Source: Enterospora canceri (lineage: Eukaryota > Microsporidia > Enterocytozoonidae). From it: 62,324 bases of DNA. Below, piece after piece: positions 28,784-37,389 of this stretch; the first letter of the stretch is position 1; every line of letters begins with the position of its first letter. The notes under the pieces were generated by a model. That model saw only the letters and a list, made by a program, of their open reading frames with translations, did not search any database and was not told the origin of the DNA. The stretch lies in NCBI GenBank assembly GCA_002087915.1, contig LWDP01000010.1:1-62324 (forward strand), given 5' to 3'. Both the position numbers and the translations under genes were made by a program.

Positions 28784-29770
28784 ATGATAGGCATAAATGG
28801 ATTTGGTAGAATAGGCAAAAATGTGTTTAGACGATTCTGGAACTGTGGAATGAAGGTGAAGATGATAAATGATCCAGGCGTAACAGTAGAATACATTGTA
28901 TACTCTCTGAAGTATGATACTGTCTACCAGGGGATTGGGATTCGAGCAGTACCTGTGACTGGAGGCATAAAAATTGGAGATGATTTCATTCAAATTAGTC
29001 ACGAAAGAGATCCAGAAAACATAAAATGGAAGGATTCTGGCGTAGAATGCGTGATAGAAGCATCTGGATTCTTTTTGAAGCAGAAATTAGCTAACAAACA
29101 CAATACAAATGTTGTGATTTGTACAGGGCCATCTGACGACATTGATATGTTCGTATACGGAGTTAATCATAGCAAAATCAATCATAATGCCGAGAAACTC
29201 ATCATTTCTGGTGCTTCATGTACTACAAATTGTATAACACCAATGATCAAACTCATTGATGAAAAGTATAAAATTGTTGCATGTGCCTTGAACACAGTTC
29301 ATTCTGTGACCAGTACACAGGCTACGGTAGACAAGTGCAGCTCAAAGAATTTCAGACTCGGTAGAAGCTGTTTCAACATCATTCCCAGTACAACAGGTGC
29401 TACGAAGGCGTGTGAGAAGATTCTGCCTGAACTTGTTGGCAAAATGTCTGGTTTATCAATGAGAGTTCCAGTTGCAAATGTAGCAATCTGTGACCTGACT
29501 GTACAGCTTGAGAAACCATTAAGTGACCTGAATGAGTTGGTGAAACTGATTGATGCTACAAAAGAGGAGTATTGTGGAGTAATGGCTTATACTCATGATC
29601 AGGTTGTAAGCCAGGATCTCAATGGACTGGACAAATCATCTCTTTTGGATGTGACTGGTTCAATCAGAATCAGTGATACGTTCATTAAGTTGCTTTGTTG
29701 GTACGATAATGAGAGTGGATATTCCAGTAGAATCGTAGACCTGGTGAAATACATTTTTAGTAAAAGATGA
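28784..29770 (+). CDS. Glyceraldehyde-3-phosphate dehydrogenase
   Basis: This 328-aa glycolytic enzyme converts glyceraldehyde-3-phosphate to 1,3-bisphosphoglycerate with NAD. The NAD-binding motif GINGFGRIGKNVFRR is at the N-terminus. The active-site Cys146 sits in SGASCTTNCITP and the partner His173 in TVHSVTSTQ. The sequence is divergent at several sites (TVHSVT for TVHAYT), as is common in microsporidia. With glycolysis central to microsporidian ATP production, this is a housekeeping gene. The start is the ATG after TTGCCC; a TTG two codons upstream is rejected. The Sec18 stop is 19 bp upstream. Confidence 0.95.
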   Translation: MIGINGFGRIGKNVFRRFWNCGMKVKMINDPGVTVEYIVYSLKYDTVYQGIGIRAVPVTGGIKIGDDFIQISHERDPENIKWKDSGVECVIEASGFFLKQKLANKHNTNVVICTGPSDDIDMFVYGVNHSKINHNAEKLIISGASCTTNCITPMIKLIDEKYKIVACALNTVHSVTSTQATVDKCSSKNFRLGRSCFNIIPSTTGATKACEKILPELVGKMSGLSMRVPVANVAICDLTVQLEKPLSDLNELVKLIDATKEEYCGVMAYTHDQVVSQDLNGLDKSSLLDVTGSIRISDTFIKLLCWYDNESGYSSRIVDLVKYIFSKR

Positions 29771-29785
29771 GTGGAAATTTTGACC

Positions 29786-31387
29786 ATGGAATTTGAAGAG
29801 GCGATTAAAGAAATTTCCAGAGTGAATTTGGCTGATGAAAGTGCAAATGGAGAGGCAGAAGAAGACGGATATAGAGACAATGAGATGTCACAGTATAAGA
29901 CAGGTGTGAAATTACAAGGATTAATAGAGGAAGTGAATAATGAGTTGGAGATGAATTATTCTGAAAATATGAGTGAACTATTTGTACAGTTTAAGACTAT
30001 TAGGAATATTCTGCTAATTAAGCCTGAAGAATGCATGAATGTATGCTTAAATAAGCTTAATTTACATAAAAGAATGAATTACATGATTTCATGCGAGAAT
30101 TATGATGGAATAGCAGTAGAATTGAGCAATATCGTATTCAGAGTGCATGGAGCAGATGCATATACGTCAGTAGGTGCCAAGCACATTATAGATGTGGTGA
30201 GTATTCAACAGAACGTAGGAAACAATCAGTTGCAAGAAAGTAGAAAAATGAAGAAATATAAACAAAAAGACTACAGTGAAGTAACACATGAGATACCTGA
30301 AGAACTCACGGTCTCAGAATACTACTATTTGGTTGCTAGAATGAAACACGTTGCCAAATATGAAGACAATGATGTGATCAGGAAGACTGCCATCAACACA
30401 ATATGTCTATTCATGTTGAACTACTTAGAATATGACATCAGACCATTCTACATCGAATACGCCCATGAAAACCAAAGAGAATTGGTAGACTCCTTCAACC
30501 CATCATCCATCAAGGCCGTTGACTTCTTTAAGGTAGATTTGGTTTATGCAAAGGGAATTGCACTTATGAAAGGATTTGAATGGGAATTTGCCTACGACAA
30601 ATGCTTCAAGTTCTACAAATTCAGAAATGAGAGAATTAAGTGCCTTACAGCATTGGGTAAAAAGAAGGAGTTGGAACAGGAACTACGTGAATATATGATA
30701 CATATTTTGAAGCAAGAAAACATCCACATCACAATCAATGACATATTGCTTGATCTCTCAGGTTGTGCATTCACTGGGTTTTCTAAGACGAATGCCATGC
30801 GATTATCGGATGTGATTGTGAAGCTGGGTCATCTCTACCAAAATGTGGCATTTTATGATTTGGCATCGAAAATATTCAGGTCGTTTAAGCCACTTCAGGC
30901 CAAATGCCTCTTCTACTTCCAAACAGGCCATTTTGATAAATGCGCTAGTGAATGCCTGAAATTGCTCAAAATGAATCCAGAACTCTACGACGTCCAATTC
31001 AACTACGGATGCTGTCTGATGGAACTCAACAAATACAACGAAGCAGCCAAAGTATTCAAGAAGTTGAGAGATGAAGACCAAATGAATGTGAATGTCGTAA
31101 AGAACCTGTCTCATTGCTACTACAAGATGAATGACCTGGAGAAAACACTTCTTAACTTAAAGGGTATTTCCAGACACGATATGGGTGCATTGAAGGAATA
31201 CTTACTGATCAGTCTAAAGAATAACTACATTGATAACGTTAAATGGGCTCTGAAACGCATCAAAATCGATAAGATGATTGAAGAAGCTCTCTTCTACATA
31301 ATCAGCAACAATATTATTAGTAGAAATGACATACTGGATATTCTGAGGGAGAATCCATATTGTGATATGAATCAGATTAGAATATAA
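29786..31387 (+). CDS. TPR protein, possibly Emw1/TTC27-like
   Basis: This 533-aa protein is helical, with tetratricopeptide-like repeats best seen at about residues 350-490: QAKCLFYFQTGHFDKCASEC, then YDVQFNYGCCLMELNKYNEA, then NLSHCYYKMNDLEKTLLN. The order of these segments resembles TTC27 and yeast Emw1, a conserved essential TPR protein of unclear function, but the match is by eye and weak. TPR arrays act as protein-binding scaffolds. The start is the ATG in TTGACCATGG; a GTG reading from 29771 is rejected. The GAPDH stop is 15 bp upstream. Confidence 0.75.
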   Translation: MEFEEAIKEISRVNLADESANGEAEEDGYRDNEMSQYKTGVKLQGLIEEVNNELEMNYSENMSELFVQFKTIRNILLIKPEECMNVCLNKLNLHKRMNYMISCENYDGIAVELSNIVFRVHGADAYTSVGAKHIIDVVSIQQNVGNNQLQESRKMKKYKQKDYSEVTHEIPEELTVSEYYYLVARMKHVAKYEDNDVIRKTAINTICLFMLNYLEYDIRPFYIEYAHENQRELVDSFNPSSIKAVDFFKVDLVYAKGIALMKGFEWEFAYDKCFKFYKFRNERIKCLTALGKKKELEQELREYMIHILKQENIHITINDILLDLSGCAFTGFSKTNAMRLSDVIVKLGHLYQNVAFYDLASKIFRSFKPLQAKCLFYFQTGHFDKCASECLKLLKMNPELYDVQFNYGCCLMELNKYNEAAKVFKKLRDEDQMNVNVVKNLSHCYYKMNDLEKTLLNLKGISRHDMGALKEYLLISLKNNYIDNVKWALKRIKIDKMIEEALFYIISNNIISRNDILDILRENPYCDMNQIRI

Positions 31388-31411
31388 GAAATTTATCAAA
31401 TTTTACCGTAA

Positions 31412-32347
31412 ATGGAGTTCAATACAAAATTAACAGTCAAAAACATCCAGAAAATCAAGTGCAGTTGGCGTAGTGTCTATTTGATCACATTTAATGAATC
31501 ACTGCCATTTGTACCAGGAGATTCATTAGCCATATTTGCACAAAACAGTCGCAATAAAATCAAGAAAATTGCCAGTTTATTCAAGTGGACTGTGACTGAT
31601 GAATTGAATGATGTTGATTTGGATTTATTCCCACGCAGATCACTTCTAAGGGATATCAAAGAACACTGTTCCAACAAATCAGCTCTTAATCAATTACTGA
31701 AAGATGTGAGAGTATACAATGAACACGTTATAAAGTACAATTTAGAGGATATAGTAAGATTATTTGATATTGATCAGGTGCCAATAGAGACATTCTTGAA
31801 GCACTCTGATCGAATTAAACCCAGAAACTATACACTGATCAATAAATCAGGTGAAAGCATGAAGATATTGGTTGGAATAATATCAAAGAACAATAAATTG
31901 GGACACATCAGTGAATTAGTGGAAAACAATGAAATGAATCAGGTTAAAATGAGTGGATTCATCAGAAAGAACAAACTGCTTGAAAAGTTGCAGATGACAC
32001 ATTTTGATAGAGAATTCGTTATGATATGCACAGGAGTAGGAATTGCACCATTTATAGCATTTGATGTCAATTGCACTCTTAATAATCCTACGGTGATATA
32101 TGGATACAGAAACAATGATGATAATTTGATCAATATCTTTGATATAAACAAGGATACCCTGATAGTTGAATGCAAAAGCAGTGATGGGAAAAGAGTGACT
32201 GATTCAATTGATATTTTACGAGACAGAGATGTGAATGTCTTCATTTGTGGGAATATCAAAATGCAACGAGATGTATTCAATCGTATTATGCTTGTGAATA
32301 GGAAACTGGTTGATCAAAAACAGGTGTATTTTGATAGTTGGATGTAA
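31412..32347 (+). CDS. FNR-type FAD/NAD(P)H reductase lacking flavodoxin domain (Tah18/CPR-like)
   Basis: This 311-aa protein resembles the C-terminal part of diflavin reductases (Tah18, cytochrome P450 reductase). It has FVPGDSLAIFA, the FAD-binding IKPRNYTLIN (RxYS type), the pyridine-nucleotide motif MICTGVGIAPFIAF, then IYGYRN, FICGNIKMQRDVF, and the C-terminal VYFDSWM. The N-terminal flavodoxin (FMN) domain is absent. Tah18 passes electrons to Dre2 in cytosolic Fe-S cluster assembly, which is kept in microsporidia, but without an FMN domain the electron route here is unclear. The gene begins 25 bp after the TPR gene. Confidence 0.8.
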   Translation: MEFNTKLTVKNIQKIKCSWRSVYLITFNESLPFVPGDSLAIFAQNSRNKIKKIASLFKWTVTDELNDVDLDLFPRRSLLRDIKEHCSNKSALNQLLKDVRVYNEHVIKYNLEDIVRLFDIDQVPIETFLKHSDRIKPRNYTLINKSGESMKILVGIISKNNKLGHISELVENNEMNQVKMSGFIRKNKLLEKLQMTHFDREFVMICTGVGIAPFIAFDVNCTLNNPTVIYGYRNNDDNLINIFDINKDTLIVECKSSDGKRVTDSIDILRDRDVNVFICGNIKMQRDVFNRIMLVNRKLVDQKQVYFDSWM

Positions 32348-32364
32348 ATGTGACTATGATTCAA

Positions 32365-32751
32365 TTATTGCTTACCATCATCACTGGGGCTGTCACCTGT
32401 TACTGGTTCATCTGATTCGTTGTTTTTGCGCATTTCTTCTGATATTTGTCTCATCCACTCTTCTCTATCCCTCTTAATTCGTTCATCCATTTTCTGTATT
32501 TGCTCATCCAAACTTACAGATGTGTTGCTCCTTTCCTCACTATTTGTTTCTGAATGTGATATTTTCTCGTATTTTGTTAATTCAACAGGTTCAATAGTTT
32601 TAACAACCACCTTCTTTGTTAATGCGTATGATCCTCTTGCGGAACGCCTTATGAATAGACAGGGTTTTTGACCAGCTTCCTTCTTTTCAGTAGCTTCTTT
32701 GTTTCCTTCTGTTGGTGGATTTTGTCTGCATTTCATTTCACCTGATTTCAT
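32365..32751 (-). CDS. Small charged hypothetical protein
   Basis: This 128-aa protein is of low certainty. It is rich in Lys and Glu, with a basic centre (RRSARGSYALTKKVVVK) and a helical stretch containing RIKRDREEWMRQISEEMRK. No domain is recognised. It fills an otherwise empty 540 bp between convergent genes, which favours a real gene. The ATG lacks the C-rich element; 70 bp further upstream, in another frame, AACAACCCTATG opens a short frame of 24 codons, so the true 5' end may involve a frameshift or a short exon. Confidence 0.45.
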   Translation of the reverse strand: MKSGEMKCRQNPPTEGNKEATEKKEAGQKPCLFIRRSARGSYALTKKVVVKTIEPVELTKYEKISHSETNSEERSNTSVSLDEQIQKMDERIKRDREEWMRQISEEMRKNNESDEPVTGDSPSDDGKQ

Positions 32752-32889
32752 TTGTTCAGTTGAATCTGAATTGGCCTTGCTGCTACACAGGCTGCTTCTA
32801 CCAAGCTATTCCAATAAATCATAGGGTTGTTTATTTGTTTATTATCAAAATTGATAAATATTGAATAAATTACCACAATATCAGTTTAC

Positions 32890-33999
32890 TCACTTCCTGT
32901 TCTTGTAAATAGTGTATCCTACTCCAATTGCCACTACAATGAAGCTGAGTAGGATGAATCTGCTCCAATGCCTCCTCTTTTTCATTGAGACTGAACCCAA
33001 TACGCCATTTAGCACCGTAAATTTGACATCCTCACCTGATATTCCTACGCCCGTAATTGGCACATCTGAAACATTCATCTTGTTTATCTCTTCTCCTGCC
33101 TCGTAGACGTAGATGTCACCATACACAGTTGATACAACCAGGAAGTCACCACTGATTGATATGTCTGTTATTTTAGGAAGCATCATTTCAATCCCATTTA
33201 TGCTCAATAAGCTACCTTTCTCAGTGTGGGAATAATAAATGAGATTCCCATGAATTTCAAGAATGTAGTTGATTTTGCCACTAGTTTCAACCATCTCTCC
33301 ATCATACGTAAATGAACTAATCATGTCCCCGTATTGGACAATATGCATGCTGTTGTCGCTTACGAAGAAGTTAGAAGCATTTGAGAGTGTCTTATGCATC
33401 CTACCATTTTTGTCTTTGAATGAAATTGCGTCATTTTTGATACAAATCTCAGCAACCTGACAATTCTTTGATCCGTTTCCTTCTGAATCAAACTCAATTG
33501 CCCTGTTCTCCAACACATTTGCGAAGCCGTAAATGTATCCTTTCTTATCCAATGCATACAAATTCGTATCCAACACCACTTTCTTGAGAGTTGCCTTTGT
33601 TTTGGTGATTTCTATAAAGACACCGTTAAATTTAACCATGTAGAAGAAGTCTGTCCCTACTGCTGCTATCAGGTATCCATCATCCACATTCGTTCCTTTT
33701 GCATTTGTCTTGGCCTGTTCTATAAGCTTCTTATCCAGCTTTTCTCTTGGACTCTCACATTTACTCTTACATGAGGATGTCTTTGCTTTGATGTCATCCA
33801 AACATATTTTGCCTATTTCTTGAATTGAAATAGACTTGATAATATCCTGGGTCTTGAAGAAGATACGCTTGTTTGTCTTGCGATCTATGGCTATTATCCC
33901 ATTATCAATGCCATAATCTTCCTTGCCTCCACCACCTGCAACAAACAGGTATTTTCTTGTGACCTTTAAGTCAAATAGTGGAATGTCAAAGTCCTCCAT
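32890..33999 (-). CDS. SEC12: Sec12-like GEF for Sar1
   Basis: This 369-aa protein has an N-terminal WD40-type propeller whose first blade carries YLFVAGGGGKEDYGIDNGI, matching the AGGGGxxKxGIxN signature of Sec12/PREB. A single transmembrane segment lies near the C-terminus (about residues 345-365). Sec12 loads GTP on Sar1 at the ER to begin COPII coat assembly, so it belongs with Yif1 and Sec18 in the early secretory pathway. The ER-lumenal tail of yeast Sec12 is missing. The start follows ATACCCCTTTC. Confidence 0.82.
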   Translation of the reverse strand: MEDFDIPLFDLKVTRKYLFVAGGGGKEDYGIDNGIIAIDRKTNKRIFFKTQDIIKSISIQEIGKICLDDIKAKTSSCKSKCESPREKLDKKLIEQAKTNAKGTNVDDGYLIAAVGTDFFYMVKFNGVFIEITKTKATLKKVVLDTNLYALDKKGYIYGFANVLENRAIEFDSEGNGSKNCQVAEICIKNDAISFKDKNGRMHKTLSNASNFFVSDNSMHIVQYGDMISSFTYDGEMVETSGKINYILEIHGNLIYYSHTEKGSLLSINGIEMMLPKITDISISGDFLVVSTVYGDIYVYEAGEEINKMNVSDVPITGVGISGEDVKFTVLNGVLGSVSMKKRRHWSRFILLSFIVVAIGVGYTIYKNRK

Positions 34000-34154
34000 G
34001 AAAGGGGTATAAAATAGACTTAAATATCATATTCCCCAATCATAAGCTTATTATTGGATAAGGTGAATTATTGGCTGATAGATTAGGAATTTGTGGGAAG
34101 GCAATTAAGGCAACTTGAATGCGCATATGATAAAAATTTGTGCCCTTATAAAGA

Positions 34155-35231
34155 ATGGATCTCATGACGCTTACAGCAGGATATCGAGTCCCAATAAAAA
34201 ATCCAGAAAACCAGGCTGAGATTATCAAGTGTGAAATACTACGCATCAATCAGGAACATTCACTCTACTACATTCACTTCTACAACTTAAACAGGAGATA
34301 CGACAAATGGGTGCATGGATCTGAGTTTATTTTGACAGATGATGACCAAATTGATTTGCCTAAGAAAAAGAAGAAGGGCGATGAGAAGAAGCTGGCCACA
34401 GTCATCGATGAAGAGGTCAAAGTTAGGAATTTTAACGACATTGTCTTTGGAAACTACCAAATCAATACGTGGTATTTCTCACCCTATCCAAAAGACGTAA
34501 TAAAAAACAGAACAGTCTTCATCTGCGAATTCTGCCTGTTCTACTTCTCAACGCAGGAGAAACTGAACCAGCATTGCTCAAAATGCACAATCAGATCACC
34601 ACCAGGTCTGATGGTTTACCACGATACAGAAAATGATCTAGCATTTTTTGAAATTGATGGATACGTTCAAGTCAATTATTGTAGAAATCTGGCACTGTTA
34701 AGCAAACTGTTTCTAGATCACAAGTCGCTGATCTATGACGTAGATGCATTCTTATTCTACATCTTGTGCAAGAAAGACAACCATGGATGTCATATTGTAG
34801 GATACTTCTCAAAGGAAAAGGTTTCTGAAATGGGATACAACTTGGCATGCATTCTCACGCTTCCATCTGAACAAAGGAAAGGATACGGTAAGATTCTAAT
34901 TGATTTCAGCTACATGCTCAGCAAAAAAGATGGACTAATTAGTGGACCTGAAAAGCCACTAAGTGACTTAGGTCTTCTTTCATACAGAGCGTATTGGCTT
35001 GAAATGATTCTGGAGAGTTTTAAGAGCAAGAATGAATTGATGATCAAACATTTGAGCAAGGATTCTCATATTGCAGAAGATGACATCATAGGCACCCTTC
35101 TTGCCAATAAAATGATCAAATATCATCAGGACAACCTAATTGTCACAATTGATGAAAAATGCAAGGGTAAAATGGAATCAGGCAGAAAGCACAGGGTATA
35201 CGAAAAATACAATTTAGTAAATAGATATTGA
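34155..35231 (+). CDS. ESA1: MYST-family histone acetyltransferase, Esa1/Tip60-type
   Basis: This 358-aa protein has a chromo-barrel in residues 1-75 (including YYIHFYNLNRRYDKWV) and a C2HC zinc finger at C124, C127, H140 and C144. The MYST domain contains LDHKSLIYDVDAFLFY (K190, the autoacetylated lysine), Cys232 in NLACIL, the acetyl-CoA loop QRKGYG at 240-245, and catalytic Glu266 in GPEKPLSDLG. Esa1 is the catalytic subunit of NuA4, acetylating H4 and H2A. An ING/Yng2-type PHD protein, another NuA4-type subunit, is encoded at 51.6 kb. The start follows GTGCCCTTATAAAGA. Confidence 0.94.
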   Translation: MDLMTLTAGYRVPIKNPENQAEIIKCEILRINQEHSLYYIHFYNLNRRYDKWVHGSEFILTDDDQIDLPKKKKKGDEKKLATVIDEEVKVRNFNDIVFGNYQINTWYFSPYPKDVIKNRTVFICEFCLFYFSTQEKLNQHCSKCTIRSPPGLMVYHDTENDLAFFEIDGYVQVNYCRNLALLSKLFLDHKSLIYDVDAFLFYILCKKDNHGCHIVGYFSKEKVSEMGYNLACILTLPSEQRKGYGKILIDFSYMLSKKDGLISGPEKPLSDLGLLSYRAYWLEMILESFKSKNELMIKHLSKDSHIAEDDIIGTLLANKMIKYHQDNLIVTIDEKCKGKMESGRKHRVYEKYNLVNRY

Positions 35232-35248
35232 TCACTAATGAATATTTC

Positions 35249-35614
35249 TCATTGTATCTTGTATTGAATAAACCTGAAGAATTCTTGGCCACTTGTGCTA
35301 TATTCATATCCGTTTCTCAGTATGTATGATCCAACATATTTCAAGTATAAATTGAATTTGTTCCGTCTCTCTTCCATTACTTTGCTGCTCTTGTTCCAGA
35401 ACTTCTTGGCTGGAAATTCAGGCAAATACATGATTTCTTTCTCTAGGATTCTGTGCAGTTTACGAAACTCCCTATATCTTCTATAGATAAAGAAGCAATC
35501 ATTTTTGATACTGCTGTTTTCAGCTACCACTACAATCTGGTATTCTGTGTATCTTCTTGTATTAACATACAGTGGAATGGATATTTCCACGAATGCGCCT
35601 CTTTTCGTATGCAT
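35249..35614 (-). CDS. PX-domain protein (Snx3-like)
   Basis: This 121-aa protein is almost entirely one PX domain: a beta-sheet start, then FFIYRRYREFRKLH, the phosphoinositide-binding Arg motif, then the proline-containing loop LPEFPAKKFWNKSS and VMEERRNKFNLYLKYV. PX proteins bind PI3P on endosomes; short single-domain forms such as Snx3/Grd19 recycle cargo to the Golgi. It is shorter than yeast Snx3 (162 aa), lacking extra N-terminal sequence. Its stop lies 17 bp from the convergent Esa1 stop codon. Confidence 0.85.
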   Translation of the reverse strand: MHTKRGAFVEISIPLYVNTRRYTEYQIVVVAENSSIKNDCFFIYRRYREFRKLHRILEKEIMYLPEFPAKKFWNKSSKVMEERRNKFNLYLKYVGSYILRNGYEYSTSGQEFFRFIQYKIQ

Positions 35615-35644
35615 TCAGTAAACAACCAGATAGTATTTATTTGT

Positions 35645-35989
35645 TTAGACTGCTAAAACAGATTCACGTAACTCTTCTACTATCTCACTTTCAACATCAT
35701 ACGGATCAATCTCATCAGTTTCATTCAGTTCATACTCTTCTATGAAATTATTGCTCTGATATCTAACATATTCATTCGTATATTTCTGATCAATATCAGG
35801 TTTCCTAGTTATGAATCTGTTGTACAGGTAATCAAAATAGTGTGTTGGATTTATTTTGTTGATTTTGTAGGTTGAATTTAGTCGTAGAATACCTGTTTCG
35901 TAGATTAATATTGTAACAAATACAATTATAATGAACATGCTGTATCTGATTAGACAACTTCTTCGATAACTGATTGTAGTTTTTGACAT
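35645..35989 (-). CDS. Small single-pass membrane protein, unknown
   Basis: I do not recognise this 114-aa protein. A basic N-terminus (YRRSCLIRY) precedes a transmembrane segment at about residues 17-37 (MFIIIVFVTILIYETGIL). The rest is polar and Tyr/Asn-rich, then acidic near the C-terminus. The layout suggests a type II membrane protein with the C-terminal part in the lumen or outside. The start follows ATACCCATTAAA; a GTG reading from 36028 is rejected. Confidence 0.65.
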   Translation of the reverse strand: MSKTTISYRRSCLIRYSMFIIIVFVTILIYETGILRLNSTYKINKINPTHYFDYLYNRFITRKPDIDQKYTNEYVRYQSNNFIEEYELNETDEIDPYDVESEIVEELRESVLAV

Positions 35990-36102
35990 TTTAATGGGTA
36001 TTAAAAATGAGTATTTTGGCCCACCCAACCAACTATTGGACTATTTTACATTTTCAGCCTAAGAGACCTGAATAATTTTCGTACTCAAATTCACCCTCAA
36101 AA

Positions 36103-37323
36103 ATGGAAGACAGAGAAAAAATAATCAAGTTCAAGAACATCAACATCGTCGACTACCTGAACAAGACCCACAAAACAGCAGACAACTTTCTGATTGAAAC
36201 ACAGAAGCACAATTTGAAGAAATACATGAAGGAACTGAATACTGAACTATATAAGACATTTGTGAATAACTCAGACGACCTCCTTGACATTCTGAATGCA
36301 TACGACTTCTGTTTCGATCTGTTGAGTGACTTCAGTGCTCCACGAATAAACCACGATGACGGCACAAACACTGAAATAACACAGCTAAATTGTAAGGAAT
36401 TTGAAAAGAAAACGGCTAGATTTGAGGATGATCTAACAGCATTTAAGACAGAAAATAGGTATCTGGTTACCACTGAGTATTTTAATGAGAAGAAATATTA
36501 CGTAATACTGACAAATGACCTGATGTTCATAGGACAGAAGATTCAGGGTGAAGATAAAAAGTATAGGCTGAAAAATGTATTCAATAGGAACATTGTGGAG
36601 ATGAAGATGTTTGATAACTACATTGGAGTGACTGTAGATGGAATCAAATATACTTTCACTGGTGAAACAGATGCATTGACCGACTTCTACGACCTATTTA
36701 CTGATACTACATACTTTATGCAAAAAGAGGGTGATGAAATCAACAAAGATCTTGTAAAATACTTCATAATCACTGAACAGTTTGAGAAGCTGGCTGAATA
36801 CTCTGAAAAGTATCCGCATGTTGAAATCAACACCGAATCCATTGAGCCACGCAACGAAGAGGAGCTCAAACAGCTGCTTCGAATTTCACGAAACAAGAAT
36901 AAGATGTTTTCTGCATTTGTAAACAGGTCATTTGAAAGTGGCCTATCCAAAATCAACAAAATTCAGGTGCTTGAGAAACTCATCGAAGAAATCTTTGAGT
37001 TCTTCTACATGTTCCTGGATGACCTCCGTCTCCTCCACAGCAACCTTGATATGGAAAACTGGACCATGAATCTACTCATTGAATCATTCATCAAGAAGAT
37101 ATTCAACACAATTGAAAAGAGGATCTTCAACAAGTTCCTGGAGCTAAAAATCACCAATGAAAACCTGAAATTGATCCAGTCCAAGCTTGTTTTCAAGGAG
37201 TACAATTACGTATACATGTTTGATCAACTATTAAGAAGGAAAGAGGGATTCAGTAAGAAGTGTCTGGAGATGACTAAGAATGAGATCAATGTATTGCTTG
37301 ACTCATTTATGAGTAACAGTTGA
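36103..37323 (+). CDS. Exo84-like exocyst subunit
   Basis: This 406-aa protein is probably Exo84. It has a helical N-terminus with FKNINIVDYLNKTHKTADNF, a PH-like domain at about residues 115-200 (RYLVTTEYFNEKKYYVILTN, then VEMKMFDNYIGVTVDG, then FTGETDALTDFYDLF), and a helical C-terminal half. This order and the PH position fit Exo84, a subunit of the exocyst that tethers secretory vesicles at the plasma membrane. It is shorter than yeast Exo84 (753 aa), so reduced. The start follows TCACCCTCAAAA. Other PH-plus-helical proteins are possible. Confidence 0.68.
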   Translation: MEDREKIIKFKNINIVDYLNKTHKTADNFLIETQKHNLKKYMKELNTELYKTFVNNSDDLLDILNAYDFCFDLLSDFSAPRINHDDGTNTEITQLNCKEFEKKTARFEDDLTAFKTENRYLVTTEYFNEKKYYVILTNDLMFIGQKIQGEDKKYRLKNVFNRNIVEMKMFDNYIGVTVDGIKYTFTGETDALTDFYDLFTDTTYFMQKEGDEINKDLVKYFIITEQFEKLAEYSEKYPHVEINTESIEPRNEEELKQLLRISRNKNKMFSAFVNRSFESGLSKINKIQVLEKLIEEIFEFFYMFLDDLRLLHSNLDMENWTMNLLIESFIKKIFNTIEKRIFNKFLELKITNENLKLIQSKLVFKEYNYVYMFDQLLRRKEGFSKKCLEMTKNEINVLLDSFMSNS

Positions 37324-37389
37324 TAGAATAGAGCAGATAATTAATATTGTGGTTAGTTAAGATAAATAAGTTGGTTACCACGATTCTAG

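Noticed and set aside
32752..32830. tRNA-like fold upstream of the small charged ORF
   Set aside because: A weak outer stem and three hairpins can be drawn, but the middle loop is too large and the T loop too short for a tRNA.
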